From Leptolyngbyaceae cyanobacterium CSSed165cm_216 (GTDB lineage Bacteria; Cyanobacteriota; Cyanobacteriia; Phormidesmidales; Phormidesmidaceae): a stretch of 11,396 bases of DNA. Positions 1 to 6,123 of this stretch are shown here, in pieces (the stretch's first letter is position 1; each line of letters opens with the position of its first letter). A program made the translations under genes and the position numbers. The notes under the pieces are model-generated. The model was not told where the DNA came from, did not search any database, and was given only the letters and a program-made list of their open reading frames with translations. The stretch is from positions 1-11,396 of the forward strand of contig SLIY01000164.1 of NCBI GenBank assembly GCA_007135385.1. Reading direction: 5' to 3'.

Positions 1-41
1 CACCCGCAGTAGCCGTCACCGCCAATTACAAGGACTTTCAT
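1..41 (-). CDS. sqdB: UDP-sulfoquinovose synthase, first 13 codons only (runs off left edge)
   Basis: Reading leftwards from an ATG at 41, the sequence encodes MKVLVIGGDGYCG, with the next codon beginning TG. This is the N-terminal nucleotide-binding signature of SqdB/SQD1 (GGDGYCGW), an NAD-dependent Rossmann enzyme that makes UDP-sulfoquinovose from UDP-glucose and sulfite for the thylakoid sulfolipid SQDG. The glycine-rich GGDGYCG differs from the GxxGxxG of most short-chain epimerases and is quite specific for SqdB. Only 13 codons are visible, so the identification rests on this motif. No strong Shine-Dalgarno is seen upstream. The gene lies downstream of the response regulator on the same strand, but a 204-base gap suggests its own promoter. 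Confidence 0.8.
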   Translation of the reverse strand, partial: MKVLVIGGDGYCG

Positions 42-245
42 ATCAATGCTTCAATCTCGTTGCTGATACCAAGACAATCTACCAGGTTTAGAGGACCTGT
101 AAACCACCGATTGAAATATTAGACTTATAAGCAGACTCTCTGGTCGCAAAATAGTCAGTTTTGGTGGGCATAGCTGCTGTGCTCATCGCCTTTTGTGGAC
201 AGCTATATCCCCAATTGGTGCGGTAGGGGGCAAATTAGCGTAGAG
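42..245 (-). promoter_or_regulatory. Leader/promoter region of sqdB
   Basis: This 204-base spacer separates the response regulator from sqdB on the minus strand and should carry the sqdB promoter. No convincing -35/-10 pair was found; AT-rich stretches at 111-130 are the best place for one. Two mutually exclusive short stems share bases: CAGGT (83-87) with ACCTG (95-99), and GGTTTA (85-90) with TAAACC (100-105). A longer inverted repeat pairs ATAGCTG (170-176) with CAGCTAT (200-206), but no T-run follows it on either strand, so it is not a clear terminator for the upstream operon. Confidence 0.35.
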
Positions 246-920
246 TCAATCGCGCAGCACGTAGCCTACGCTGCGGATGGTTTGAATCAGTCGGCTTTCC
301 CCCTCGGCTTCTAGCTTTAGCCGCAGGTAGCGCACATAAACTTCAATAATATTAGAGTCCCCCATAAAGTCGTAGCCCCACACTTCTTCGAGGATGCGAT
401 CGCGGGTTAGTACCTGCCGGGGATAGGTCATCAGGTAATCCAGCAAATCAAATTCTTTGGCTGTCAGTTCGATGGGGCGCTGCCCTCGGGTCACCTGACG
501 GCTTTTGTGATCTAGGGTGAGGTCGCCAAATACCAGCATGTCGGCCGCTTGGGGTTCGTGGCGGCGCAGGTGAGCCCGCACCCGAGCTAGCAACTCTTCG
601 ATACTAAAGGGCTTAACCACATAGTCATCGGCCCCGGCATCTAGGCCTTCTACCCGATCGCTGACATCGTCTTTGGCGGTGAGCAAAATCACTGGGGTCT
701 GGCAGCCGGTTTGGCGCAGGCGGCGACACACTTCCAACCCGCTTAAGCCTGGCATCATCCAATCTAAAATAATCAGGTCGGGGGTTTGGTCGCGGGCGGC
801 CATCAGCCCTGACAGGCCATCATAGGCCAGCTCCACCTCGTAACCTTCGTAGGTGAGTTCTAACTGGACAAACTGAGCCAGTTTTTCTTCGTCTTCCACC
901 ATTAAGATCCGTGTTCCCAT
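246..920 (-). CDS. OmpR/PhoB-family response regulator
   Basis: A 224-residue two-component response regulator, a cytoplasmic DNA-binding transcription factor. The N-terminal receiver domain (about 1-120) shows the acidic pocket E9-D10-E11, phospho-acceptor D53 in ILDWMMPG, switch T81 and K103 in VVKPF. The C-terminal winged helix (about 126-223) has the usual ELTAKEFDLL start, the DNA-recognition region around SNIIEVYVRYLRLKL, and the terminal wing IQTIRSVGYVLR. The start chosen is the ATG at 920, which follows an AGGAGGT ribosome binding site by 6 bases; a longer open frame begins 21 codons earlier but would run across that site. The gene is 11 bases downstream of the kinase gene and almost certainly its partner. 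A specific orthologue name (RpaA, RpaB, ManR and so on) cannot be assigned from the sequence alone. Confidence 0.95.
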   Translation of the reverse strand: MGTRILMVEDEEKLAQFVQLELTYEGYEVELAYDGLSGLMAARDQTPDLIILDWMMPGLSGLEVCRRLRQTGCQTPVILLTAKDDVSDRVEGLDAGADDYVVKPFSIEELLARVRAHLRRHEPQAADMLVFGDLTLDHKSRQVTRGQRPIELTAKEFDLLDYLMTYPRQVLTRDRILEEVWGYDFMGDSNIIEVYVRYLRLKLEAEGESRLIQTIRSVGYVLRD

Positions 921-926
921 GGAATG

Positions 927-933
927 ACCTCCT
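927..933 (-). promoter_or_regulatory. Ribosome binding site of the response regulator, overlapping the kinase stop
   Basis: On the minus strand AGGAGGT lies 6 bases before the regulator ATG and fixes its start. The kinase TAG stop (932-934) supplies the first AG of this site. Ribosomes finishing the kinase would therefore sit on the regulator's initiation site, a classic layout for translational coupling. Confidence 0.8.
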
Positions 934-2434
934 ACATTGGTAAAGTGATGGTAAATACGCTGCCCTGGCCCGGCTGAGAGCACACGCTAACCTGGCCTTC
1001 CATGGCTTCAATCAGCGATCGCACCAAGGTTAACCCGAGGCCAGTACCGCCGGTACTGCGGGAGCGATTGTCGTCTACTCGATAAAACGGGTCAAAGACG
1101 TCCGCTTGAGCAGGGGTGTCAATTCCCTGCCCTTGATCGCGCACCTGAATTGTGGCCTGGCCTGAGTGGCTAAATAGCTTCACCTGCACGGGGTACTTAG
1201 AGTCGGAATAACGTAGGGCATTGTCCAGCAATTCCACCAGCACTGTGCGCAGCTTGTAACGATCCACCCGCGCCACTGGCGGAGGCGACTCTGTGGTCAG
1301 GACAATCCGGCTGGCTTCCATAGAGACGGGCACCATCGGGTTTGACGCCAGGCCGTCTGCAATATCACCGCCAGTGGCATAGTCCCCCTCCACCATGGCG
1401 ATCGCATCCTTGAGCACAACCTGCAGATCCGTTGGTTCCAGGGTCAAGGGCATTTGGCCATTGTCGAGGCGAGCCAGCTCCAATAGCTCAGTCAGTAAAT
1501 GGACGGTGCGGTGAGTTTCCACGGCGGCAATTTCCAGGCCCTGGCGCTGGGGTGGAGTGAGATTGTCGCCCCGGCGCAGGGTGCCTTCCAGATACCCCTG
1601 CACCAGGGACAAGGGGGTGCGCAGCTCGTGGGAAATATCGTTAACAAAACGTTTTTGTTGACGCCATGCCCTGGATAGGCGGCTCAGCATCAGATTGTAG
1701 GTGCGGGCCAGTTCTTGGACCTCGGTGGGGGCCGCTTGCAGACACAGTTGATGGTCCCCCAGGGTCTCTGCCGTCACCTGACTGGCCAACTGGTTCAACT
1801 GGCGAATCGGGCTGAGGGTGCGGCGAATGTATAGGGCAAAGGCCACCGCTAGCACCGTCACCATGCCCAGGCTGGTCAGCAGTAGCATGCGCAGCAGCCG
1901 CCGCAGGCCCTGGTAGTCGGCGGTAATGTCGTTGGCGATGGTCAAGGTACCCACTGGTAGGCCGGGCAGGTCTAAATCCTCAGTGCACAGGACAAACTGC
2001 CAGCCCTGCACGGTTTTAAACATTAGCCCCGGCGGCAGGTCTTGTTGTAATAGCTGAGCGGCCACCCCCGAAGTTTGCCAGGAGCCCATATCCAAGGTTT
2101 CAGACTGGGCCAGTAATTCGCCGTCAGAGGTGGTGACCCACAGGGCTAAGTCACCAGTGGTGCGGTGATCAATCACCTTTTGCAGGGCAGCATCAGCAGG
2201 CATGGTGGCGGTATAGTGGCGCACATCTTCCATGAAGCGATCGGCAATAATTTGGGCGTCATGGCGATGCCTCTCTAGCAGAATTTGTCGGGTGCGCCAC
2301 CCCATCCAGGCAGCCATGGTGCCAATGCCCACTAATGAGGCTAAGACCACCCCAGCGGTTAACCGGGTTTGTAACGATTGTGGATCAATCCAACGGCTCA
2401 GACGTTGGGTAAGGTGGGACCAAGGGTGCGCCAT
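932..2434 (-). CDS. Membrane sensor histidine kinase, HAMP-HisKA-HATPase
   Basis: A 500-residue class I sensor kinase in the cytoplasmic membrane. One transmembrane helix lies at about 25-46 and a second at about 182-203. The roughly 135 residues between them should be periplasmic and include a Cache/PAS-like strand pattern (ALWVTTSDGELLAQS). HAMP follows the second helix (RRTLSPIRQLNQLASQV, 204-220). HisKA carries H269 in ISHELRTPLS. The ATPase domain has the N box (LLDNALRYS, N405), G1 (DQGQGID, 433-439), F box (DVFDPFYRVDD) and G2 (GGTGLGL, 462-468). The link between HisKA and the N box looks roughly 25 residues longer than usual (about 350-390). All catalytic motifs are intact. The ATG at 2434 has no clear Shine-Dalgarno. 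The signal sensed is unknown. It should phosphorylate the regulator encoded 11 bases downstream. Confidence 0.95.
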   Translation of the reverse strand: MAHPWSHLTQRLSRWIDPQSLQTRLTAGVVLASLVGIGTMAAWMGWRTRQILLERHRHDAQIIADRFMEDVRHYTATMPADAALQKVIDHRTTGDLALWVTTSDGELLAQSETLDMGSWQTSGVAAQLLQQDLPPGLMFKTVQGWQFVLCTEDLDLPGLPVGTLTIANDITADYQGLRRLLRMLLLTSLGMVTVLAVAFALYIRRTLSPIRQLNQLASQVTAETLGDHQLCLQAAPTEVQELARTYNLMLSRLSRAWRQQKRFVNDISHELRTPLSLVQGYLEGTLRRGDNLTPPQRQGLEIAAVETHRTVHLLTELLELARLDNGQMPLTLEPTDLQVVLKDAIAMVEGDYATGGDIADGLASNPMVPVSMEASRIVLTTESPPPVARVDRYKLRTVLVELLDNALRYSDSKYPVQVKLFSHSGQATIQVRDQGQGIDTPAQADVFDPFYRVDDNRSRSTGGTGLGLTLVRSLIEAMEGQVSVCSQPGQGSVFTITLPM

Positions 2435-2693
2435 CGGCAGAACGTAACAATCAGCAGTTAGGGATAAGGACGAATTAGGTTAAGACAGAAAGCTGTTTCA
2501 ATCGCATTCAATCGCAACTAAGCGATGATTTGACTGTAACAAGCCAACCTGAGAAACCGCTGATAATCCCTAGAGATTACCCTATGAGTCTCTCAACCGA
2601 GATCAACTTAAGCCGGAACAAATTTGGACACGGGAAATTCAGGAGTCAGGAAGATGAACGTTATGCTGGTGTCGGTGTTTGCGACTGGATCGG
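2435..2693. promoter_or_regulatory. Divergent control region between the kinase operon and the mechanosensitive channel gene
   Basis: These 259 bases serve two genes reading away from each other. A perfect tandem repeat of TTCAATCGCA lies at 2497-2506 and 2507-2516. Direct repeats with a 10-bp period are the layout OmpR/PhoB-type regulators bind, so autoregulation is plausible. On the plus strand GATAAT (2562-2567) is a fair -10, but the nearest -35-like TTGACT (2530) is too far upstream for a standard promoter. The -10 overlaps a near-palindrome, TAATCCCTAGAGATTA (2564-2579). The 3' part carries the possible leader ORF annotated separately. Promoter positions are inference. Confidence 0.45.
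2497..2516. repeat. Tandem 10-bp direct repeat, candidate response-regulator operator
   Basis: TTCAATCGCA occurs twice head to tail with no mismatch. It sits about 60 bp upstream of the kinase start. One helical turn between half-sites is the known arrangement for OmpR/PhoB-family dimers; binding here is inferred, not shown. Confidence 0.5.
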
Positions 2694-2710
2694 ATGGTGG
2701 CGTTGATTAG
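2654..2710 (+). CDS. Possible 18-codon leader ORF overlapping the channel gene start
   Basis: An ATG at 2654 stands 8 bases after AGGAG (2641-2645), the best ribosome binding site in this region. It opens a frame of 18 codons (MNVMLVSVFATGSDGGVD) ending at TAG 2708-2710, which is 16 bases inside the channel gene in a different frame. The channel start itself lacks a clear ribosome binding site. The small frame could therefore load ribosomes for the channel by termination-reinitiation. It could equally be chance, or a remnant of an older N-terminus. Nothing in the peptide is recognisable. Confidence 0.3.
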   Translation: MNVMLVSVFATGSDGGVD

Positions 2711-4337
2711 GTTAAAACGGTATCGCTGGTGGTACCAGATGGTCTGGGGCCTCGTGATCGCCTTAGGCCTGCACATCCTGGCGATCAGCCCCGCCGGGGC
2801 CCAGTCCGCCCAAGTCGATACTGAGCCTGTTTTCTTAGCGGGCACCTACTTATTTGACGTGCCAGCGGCAGGGGATTTGACCGCCCCAGAGCGAGCCCTA
2901 GCGGTTGAGACCAATCTGGCCCCGCTGATTGAGATCTCGGAACCGGTGGTGGTACACATGGAAACTCGCCCGGTGCAGCAAGATGGGGAAACCCAGCAGT
3001 TGGGCAACCCGATTATTCTGGCCAACGATCGCTACATCATGACCGTTACCTCGGCCGATACCAGCATTGGCCGAGGGGAGACTCCCCAGGAGCAGGCTGA
3101 AATCTGGGCCGCCACCCTGCAAGAGACCCTGACCAAGCTACAGGCTGAGCGGCAACCAGGGTTTTGGCGCCAGGCAATTCTGCGCAGCCTGGCGGCCCTA
3201 GCCATCGCCCTAGCCCTGCATTGGCTGGCGGGCAAGCTCTGGCATACCTGGTTTAAGCCCTTAGCCCACCGGTTATCCCTCTGGCCAGAAGACCTGGCAG
3301 AAGACGAGGTCACCGGGCTGAAGCTGCTGTTCCGCCTGTCTTTGTTTTTAGTCCGGGGAACGGTCTGGTTCATCACCCTGGCCTATATCGCAGATCTCTT
3401 CCCCCTGACCCGGCGACTCAGTTTTTTGATGTCTCGCAGCTTACGGGAGGGGCTGTTTGCCCGCAACCTGCTGCTGGGGGATCGGCCCTATTCCCTACTC
3501 GACTTGCTGCTGCTGATGGTGGTGTTGCTGGGGCTGGTGATTGTCGCTAGTGCCCTAACCAATGTGCTGCGATCGCGGTTTTTGCGGATTACTGGGGTGA
3601 GCTTAGCCGCCCAAGAGGCGATCGCGGTGCTGTCAAAGTACACCCTGGTTTTGCTGGGTACCGTCGTCATTTTACAGCTGTGGGGGATTGACCTCAGCTC
3701 TATTGCCTTGATTGCCAGTGGTCTGGGGATTGGGGTGGGCTTGGGCTTGCAGGGGTTGGTGAAGGACTTTGTCAGCGGCCTGGTGATGGTATTTGAGCGG
3801 CCAGTGCAGGTGGGGGATTTTGTTGATTTTGGCGATGTTAAAGGCACCATCGCCCGCATCGGTTCCCGCAGCACCGAAATCCGCACCCTCGACCAGGTGT
3901 CTATCATTGTGCCCAACTCCCGGTTTTTAGACGCCGAGGTGGTGAATTGGAGCCATGGCAACCCCATTTCCCGCATTCGTTTGCCGGTGGGGGTGGCCTA
4001 TAAGTCCGATCCCCTCAAGGTTAAAGCCGCCCTGCTGGAAGCCTGCGAGACTAACCAGGATATTTTGTCGGTGCCTGCCCCCCAGGTGTTTTTCCTCGGG
4101 TTTGGCGACAGTTCCTTAAGCTTTCAATTGCTAGTGTGGATTGCCCAGCCTAATCGCCAGCTGATCATTAAAAGTGATCTGTACTTTGCGATCGAAGCTG
4201 GTCTACGTCGCCACGCCATTGAAATTCCCTTTCCGCAACGGGATTTGCACATCCGCTCTGGCTATTTGCCCATTACCACCAGCTCCGAGGATCAGCAAGT
4301 TCTGGGCAAGCTGGGGGAGGAGAGCAATGGACTTTAG
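2694..4337 (+). CDS. MscS-family mechanosensitive ion channel
   Basis: A 547-residue small-conductance mechanosensitive channel that opens under membrane tension to release solutes during osmotic downshock. It begins with a basic stretch, a hydrophobic core and a cleavable signal peptide ending ...SPAGA (cut after about residue 36). A periplasmic region of about 120 residues follows. Membrane helices lie near 159-180, 212-233, 268-290 and 313-335. The pore helix is glycine/alanine rich (SGLGIGVGLGLQGLVKDFVS, about 342-361). The MscS beta domain follows (RPVQVGDFVDFGDVKGTIARI; IVPNSRF), then the C-terminal alpha/beta domain ending at the typical PFPQRDLH. It is larger than E. coli MscS (286 residues), and no cyclic-nucleotide domain is present. 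The ATG at 2694 was chosen; a TTG at 2679 would add five residues. Neither has a good ribosome binding site. It diverges from the two-component operon. Confidence 0.92.
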   Translation: MVALIRLKRYRWWYQMVWGLVIALGLHILAISPAGAQSAQVDTEPVFLAGTYLFDVPAAGDLTAPERALAVETNLAPLIEISEPVVVHMETRPVQQDGETQQLGNPIILANDRYIMTVTSADTSIGRGETPQEQAEIWAATLQETLTKLQAERQPGFWRQAILRSLAALAIALALHWLAGKLWHTWFKPLAHRLSLWPEDLAEDEVTGLKLLFRLSLFLVRGTVWFITLAYIADLFPLTRRLSFLMSRSLREGLFARNLLLGDRPYSLLDLLLLMVVLLGLVIVASALTNVLRSRFLRITGVSLAAQEAIAVLSKYTLVLLGTVVILQLWGIDLSSIALIASGLGIGVGLGLQGLVKDFVSGLVMVFERPVQVGDFVDFGDVKGTIARIGSRSTEIRTLDQVSIIVPNSRFLDAEVVNWSHGNPISRIRLPVGVAYKSDPLKVKAALLEACETNQDILSVPAPQVFFLGFGDSSLSFQLLVWIAQPNRQLIIKSDLYFAIEAGLRRHAIEIPFPQRDLHIRSGYLPITTSSEDQQVLGKLGEESNGL

Positions 4338-4360
4338 CCTGTCATCGCCGAGACACCTTA

Positions 4361-4387
4361 CATATACAAAACATATACACATATACA
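4361..4387. repeat. Three short direct repeats of CATATACA
   Basis: The octamer CATATACA occurs three times in 27 bases (starts at 4361, 4372 and 4380), right after the channel gene. The stretch is strikingly AT-rich in a GC-rich neighbourhood. It may be a simple-sequence tract or a flexible upstream element. Confidence 0.5.
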
Positions 4388-4405
4388 CATTCCCCAGGAG
4401 GGGAG

Positions 4406-4477
4406 ATGGCAGACATTTCTGCCGTATGGGATGTCACTGAACTGTCGTTCAATCACAACCTTCCCGCCAGTGGGTGA
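4406..4477 (+). CDS. Possible small ORF of 23 residues with a ribosome binding site
   Basis: An ATG at 4406 follows AGGAGGGGAG (4396-4405), a strong though close Shine-Dalgarno. The frame runs 23 codons to TGA at 4475-4477; the peptide starts MADISAVWDVTELSF and ends NLPASG, with no membrane segment and no recognised family. Codons 1-6 lie inside a perfect hairpin (4408-4423) that could block initiation. It is as likely chance as real; the ribosome binding site is the only positive evidence. Confidence 0.22.
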   Translation: MADISAVWDVTELSFNHNLPASG

Positions 4478-4581
4478 CAAATTAAGGTCGTAAACCCATA
4501 CATCGTCCACTGTAAATTCCCAACCCTGCCGCCTAATTTCTAGTTTTTTAGAAAATTATGAGCGTTTCTGGAAAAGTTAGC

Positions 4582-4587
4582 TAGAAT
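4582..4587 (+). promoter_or_regulatory. Candidate -10 element for the secreted protein gene
   Basis: TAGAAT matches five of six bases of TATAAT and lies at the end of an AT-rich block, about 100 bases before the start codon. No matching -35 was found at the usual spacing. Confidence 0.25.
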
Positions 4588-4686
4588 TACGGGCGTATTT
4601 ACAGAAAAATTAAGGCCTCGTGCCTACGTCCCCCGTCGTCCTCGGCTGTCGGGGTTGGTCTATTGAGGAGTAAGGGAGCATATCCT

Positions 4687-5889
4687 ATGAAGCTAGCCTG
4701 GCCCAATCGCCGTCTCAGCCGTTGGTCAAGGCGGCTTTTACAGCGTATTTCCCTAGCCCTGGTCGCTGGTTTATTGGCCGTAGCGTTCACCATTCCGGCG
4801 ATGGCGGTGGCGCCGTCGGTCCTGCCTGGAAGACCCCCATCAGGGCCTGATCTGGGGGAAACCAGCGTTCAGATCGCCCAAATGGAGCGCACCATTCTCA
4901 ACTTTAATACCCCCAACTATGCAGTTCGGGTGTTCATGCCGACTGGCTCGGTTAATCCGGTGATGAACGTGTTTCGGCGTACGGCTCCCAGCCGTCTAGA
5001 GCTGAACGCTCAACCGGCCATTTTCAGAGGGGCGATCACTGCTGATGGATTTCTCACCTACGAAAGTTTTGGCTCCCGCGATGGCCGCAACGTAATTTTT
5101 AGGGCCAGCCACAACCGGGGCACCCAACAGGCCCGACTGGAAATTCTGGAGCAGGCGACTAACTCTATGCTGCTGTCTGAGTCAGCCAGCGGCGTTTCGG
5201 CCCCCAACATGCCCGAGGCCCCAGGTACCGGTGCCCTAGAACGCAATACCCTGGTGGGTTTTGAAACCCGAGATCATGCGGTGCGGGTATTCCGTGACCC
5301 GGCCGATGGCCTGCGGAAAATGAATATTTATTACAAGCCCACCTCCCAAACTCGGGTGAACGGCCAACCGGCCACCGTTGACCTGGTGGGGCTAGACCCC
5401 AGTGAATGCTGGATTACCTATTACGGCGGTCAGCAATATAACGGTATAGCGGCTCGCTACTACGTTCAGGTCAGTGCTGGGGGGAGTGCTCGCCTGGAAG
5501 TGATTGACATGAATGGGGCGGTGCTGTTGGCCGAACCACGGATCAGTACGGTGCCACTGGTGACCAATGTGCCACCGGAAGATCGACCCCAGTGCTTCGA
5601 TGGTACAGGTCAGATTCCCACGGCTCCCCTGGCACGATATGTGGCCGCTGTGTTTGGTGGTGAGGCTACCCTGCAACAGGTGAATCAAGTCCTGAGGCCA
5701 GGGGCTGGTGCTCGCATTCCTGGGAGTCTCACCTGCAATATTAATCCCCGGTTCGAGAGCGCACGCCAGGGGCAATTTATCAACGCGGCTGAATGTGATG
5801 GGCGTAACGATGCCGAAGCTGTGGTCAGTTTCTTGAGGGGCCGTGGCCTGAATGCTCGGCTGGTATATCGATACTTTAGGTATCGCTAA
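4687..5889 (+). CDS. Secreted protein with two tandem copies of an unrecognised module
   Basis: A 400-residue protein not recognised as any named family. Residues 1-40 form a signal peptide: a strongly basic start, a hydrophobic core (ISLALVAGLLAVAF) and an AMA cleavage site, so it should be exported. Two similar modules follow, at about 69-154 and 188-274. Both contain AVRVF (79-83 and 198-202), an MN(V/I) strand, an N-x-QPA motif (LNAQPA and VNGQPA), a TY pair (124-125 and 244-245) and ARLE(I/V) (149-153 and 268-272). The C-terminal about 100 residues form a different region with Cys303, Cys350 and Cys370; the remaining Cys241 is in module two. The start at 4687 follows AGGGAG by 9 bases; a TTG frame opening at 4663 lies on the ribosome binding site region and is rejected. 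A terminator follows. Codon use resembles its neighbours. Function unknown; a periplasmic or cell-surface role is inferred from export alone. Confidence 0.85.
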   Translation: MKLAWPNRRLSRWSRRLLQRISLALVAGLLAVAFTIPAMAVAPSVLPGRPPSGPDLGETSVQIAQMERTILNFNTPNYAVRVFMPTGSVNPVMNVFRRTAPSRLELNAQPAIFRGAITADGFLTYESFGSRDGRNVIFRASHNRGTQQARLEILEQATNSMLLSESASGVSAPNMPEAPGTGALERNTLVGFETRDHAVRVFRDPADGLRKMNIYYKPTSQTRVNGQPATVDLVGLDPSECWITYYGGQQYNGIAARYYVQVSAGGSARLEVIDMNGAVLLAEPRISTVPLVTNVPPEDRPQCFDGTGQIPTAPLARYVAAVFGGEATLQQVNQVLRPGAGARIPGSLTCNINPRFESARQGQFINAAECDGRNDAEAVVSFLRGRGLNARLVYRYFRYR

Positions 5890-5916
5890 GGGCCGCAGTC
5901 ACCTAGACGTTGATGT

Positions 5917-5972
5917 CCCCCTCGATGGGAGACTGGTCCTGGTTAGGGCTGGTCTTTGGTCGAGGGGTTTTT
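5917..5972 (+). terminator. Intrinsic terminator after the secreted protein gene
   Basis: CCCCTCGA (5918-5925) pairs perfectly with TCGAGGGG (5960-5967), directly followed by TTTTT (5968-5972). The loop of 34 bases is long but may fold internally. The position, about 30 bases after the stop codon, fits rho-independent termination of the upstream gene. Confidence 0.55.
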
Positions 5973-6025
5973 GTGAGTTAGCGACATTGGGGCGCTGCAC
6001 GCTACCCTGCTGACGGGGGGGCGCA

Positions 6026-6042
6026 CCCCAGAGGCTCTGGGG
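6026..6042 (+). other. Strong short hairpin in the leader of the methyltransferase gene
   Basis: CCCCAGA (6026-6032) pairs perfectly with TCTGGGG (6036-6042) around a 3-base loop, about 80 bases before the downstream ATG. No T-run follows, so it is more likely a leader structure than a terminator. Confidence 0.4.
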
Positions 6043-6123
6043 CCAGTTGATATCCCCTTAAGGTCACCCTCGGTTTCGCCACTGTTAGTCCTGTCCCCCG
6101 TTGTTTACTGGAGAACCGCTGCC

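Larger units (their letters stand above)
4338..4686 (+). other. AT-rich spacer between the channel gene and the secreted protein gene
   Basis: This 349-base spacer holds three copies of CATATACA (4361-4368, 4372-4379, 4380-4387), a perfect GGCAGA/TCTGCC hairpin at 4408-4423 without a T-run, and a possible small ORF at 4406-4477. TTCAATCACA (4448-4457) differs by one base from the tandem repeat beside the kinase operon. A weak stem TTTCTA/TAGAAA lies at about 4540-4557. TAGAAT (4582-4587) is a fair -10 for the downstream gene without a clear -35. A GC-rich stem CCCCG/CGGGG (4631-4654) would lie in the resulting 5' leader. Confidence 0.4.

Noticed and set aside
170..206. Terminator for the response regulator operon
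   Set aside because: The 7-bp inverted repeat has a 23-base loop and no T-run on the minus strand.
3488..3976. Long minus open frame of 162 residues inside the channel gene
   Set aside because: The opposite plus frame has clear MscS motifs; this is its antisense shadow, rich in Ser/Thr/Pro/Lys without any domain.
5392..5775. Minus open frame of 127 residues inside the secreted protein gene
   Set aside because: The plus frame has a signal peptide, a ribosome binding site and internal repeats; the minus frame has none of these.
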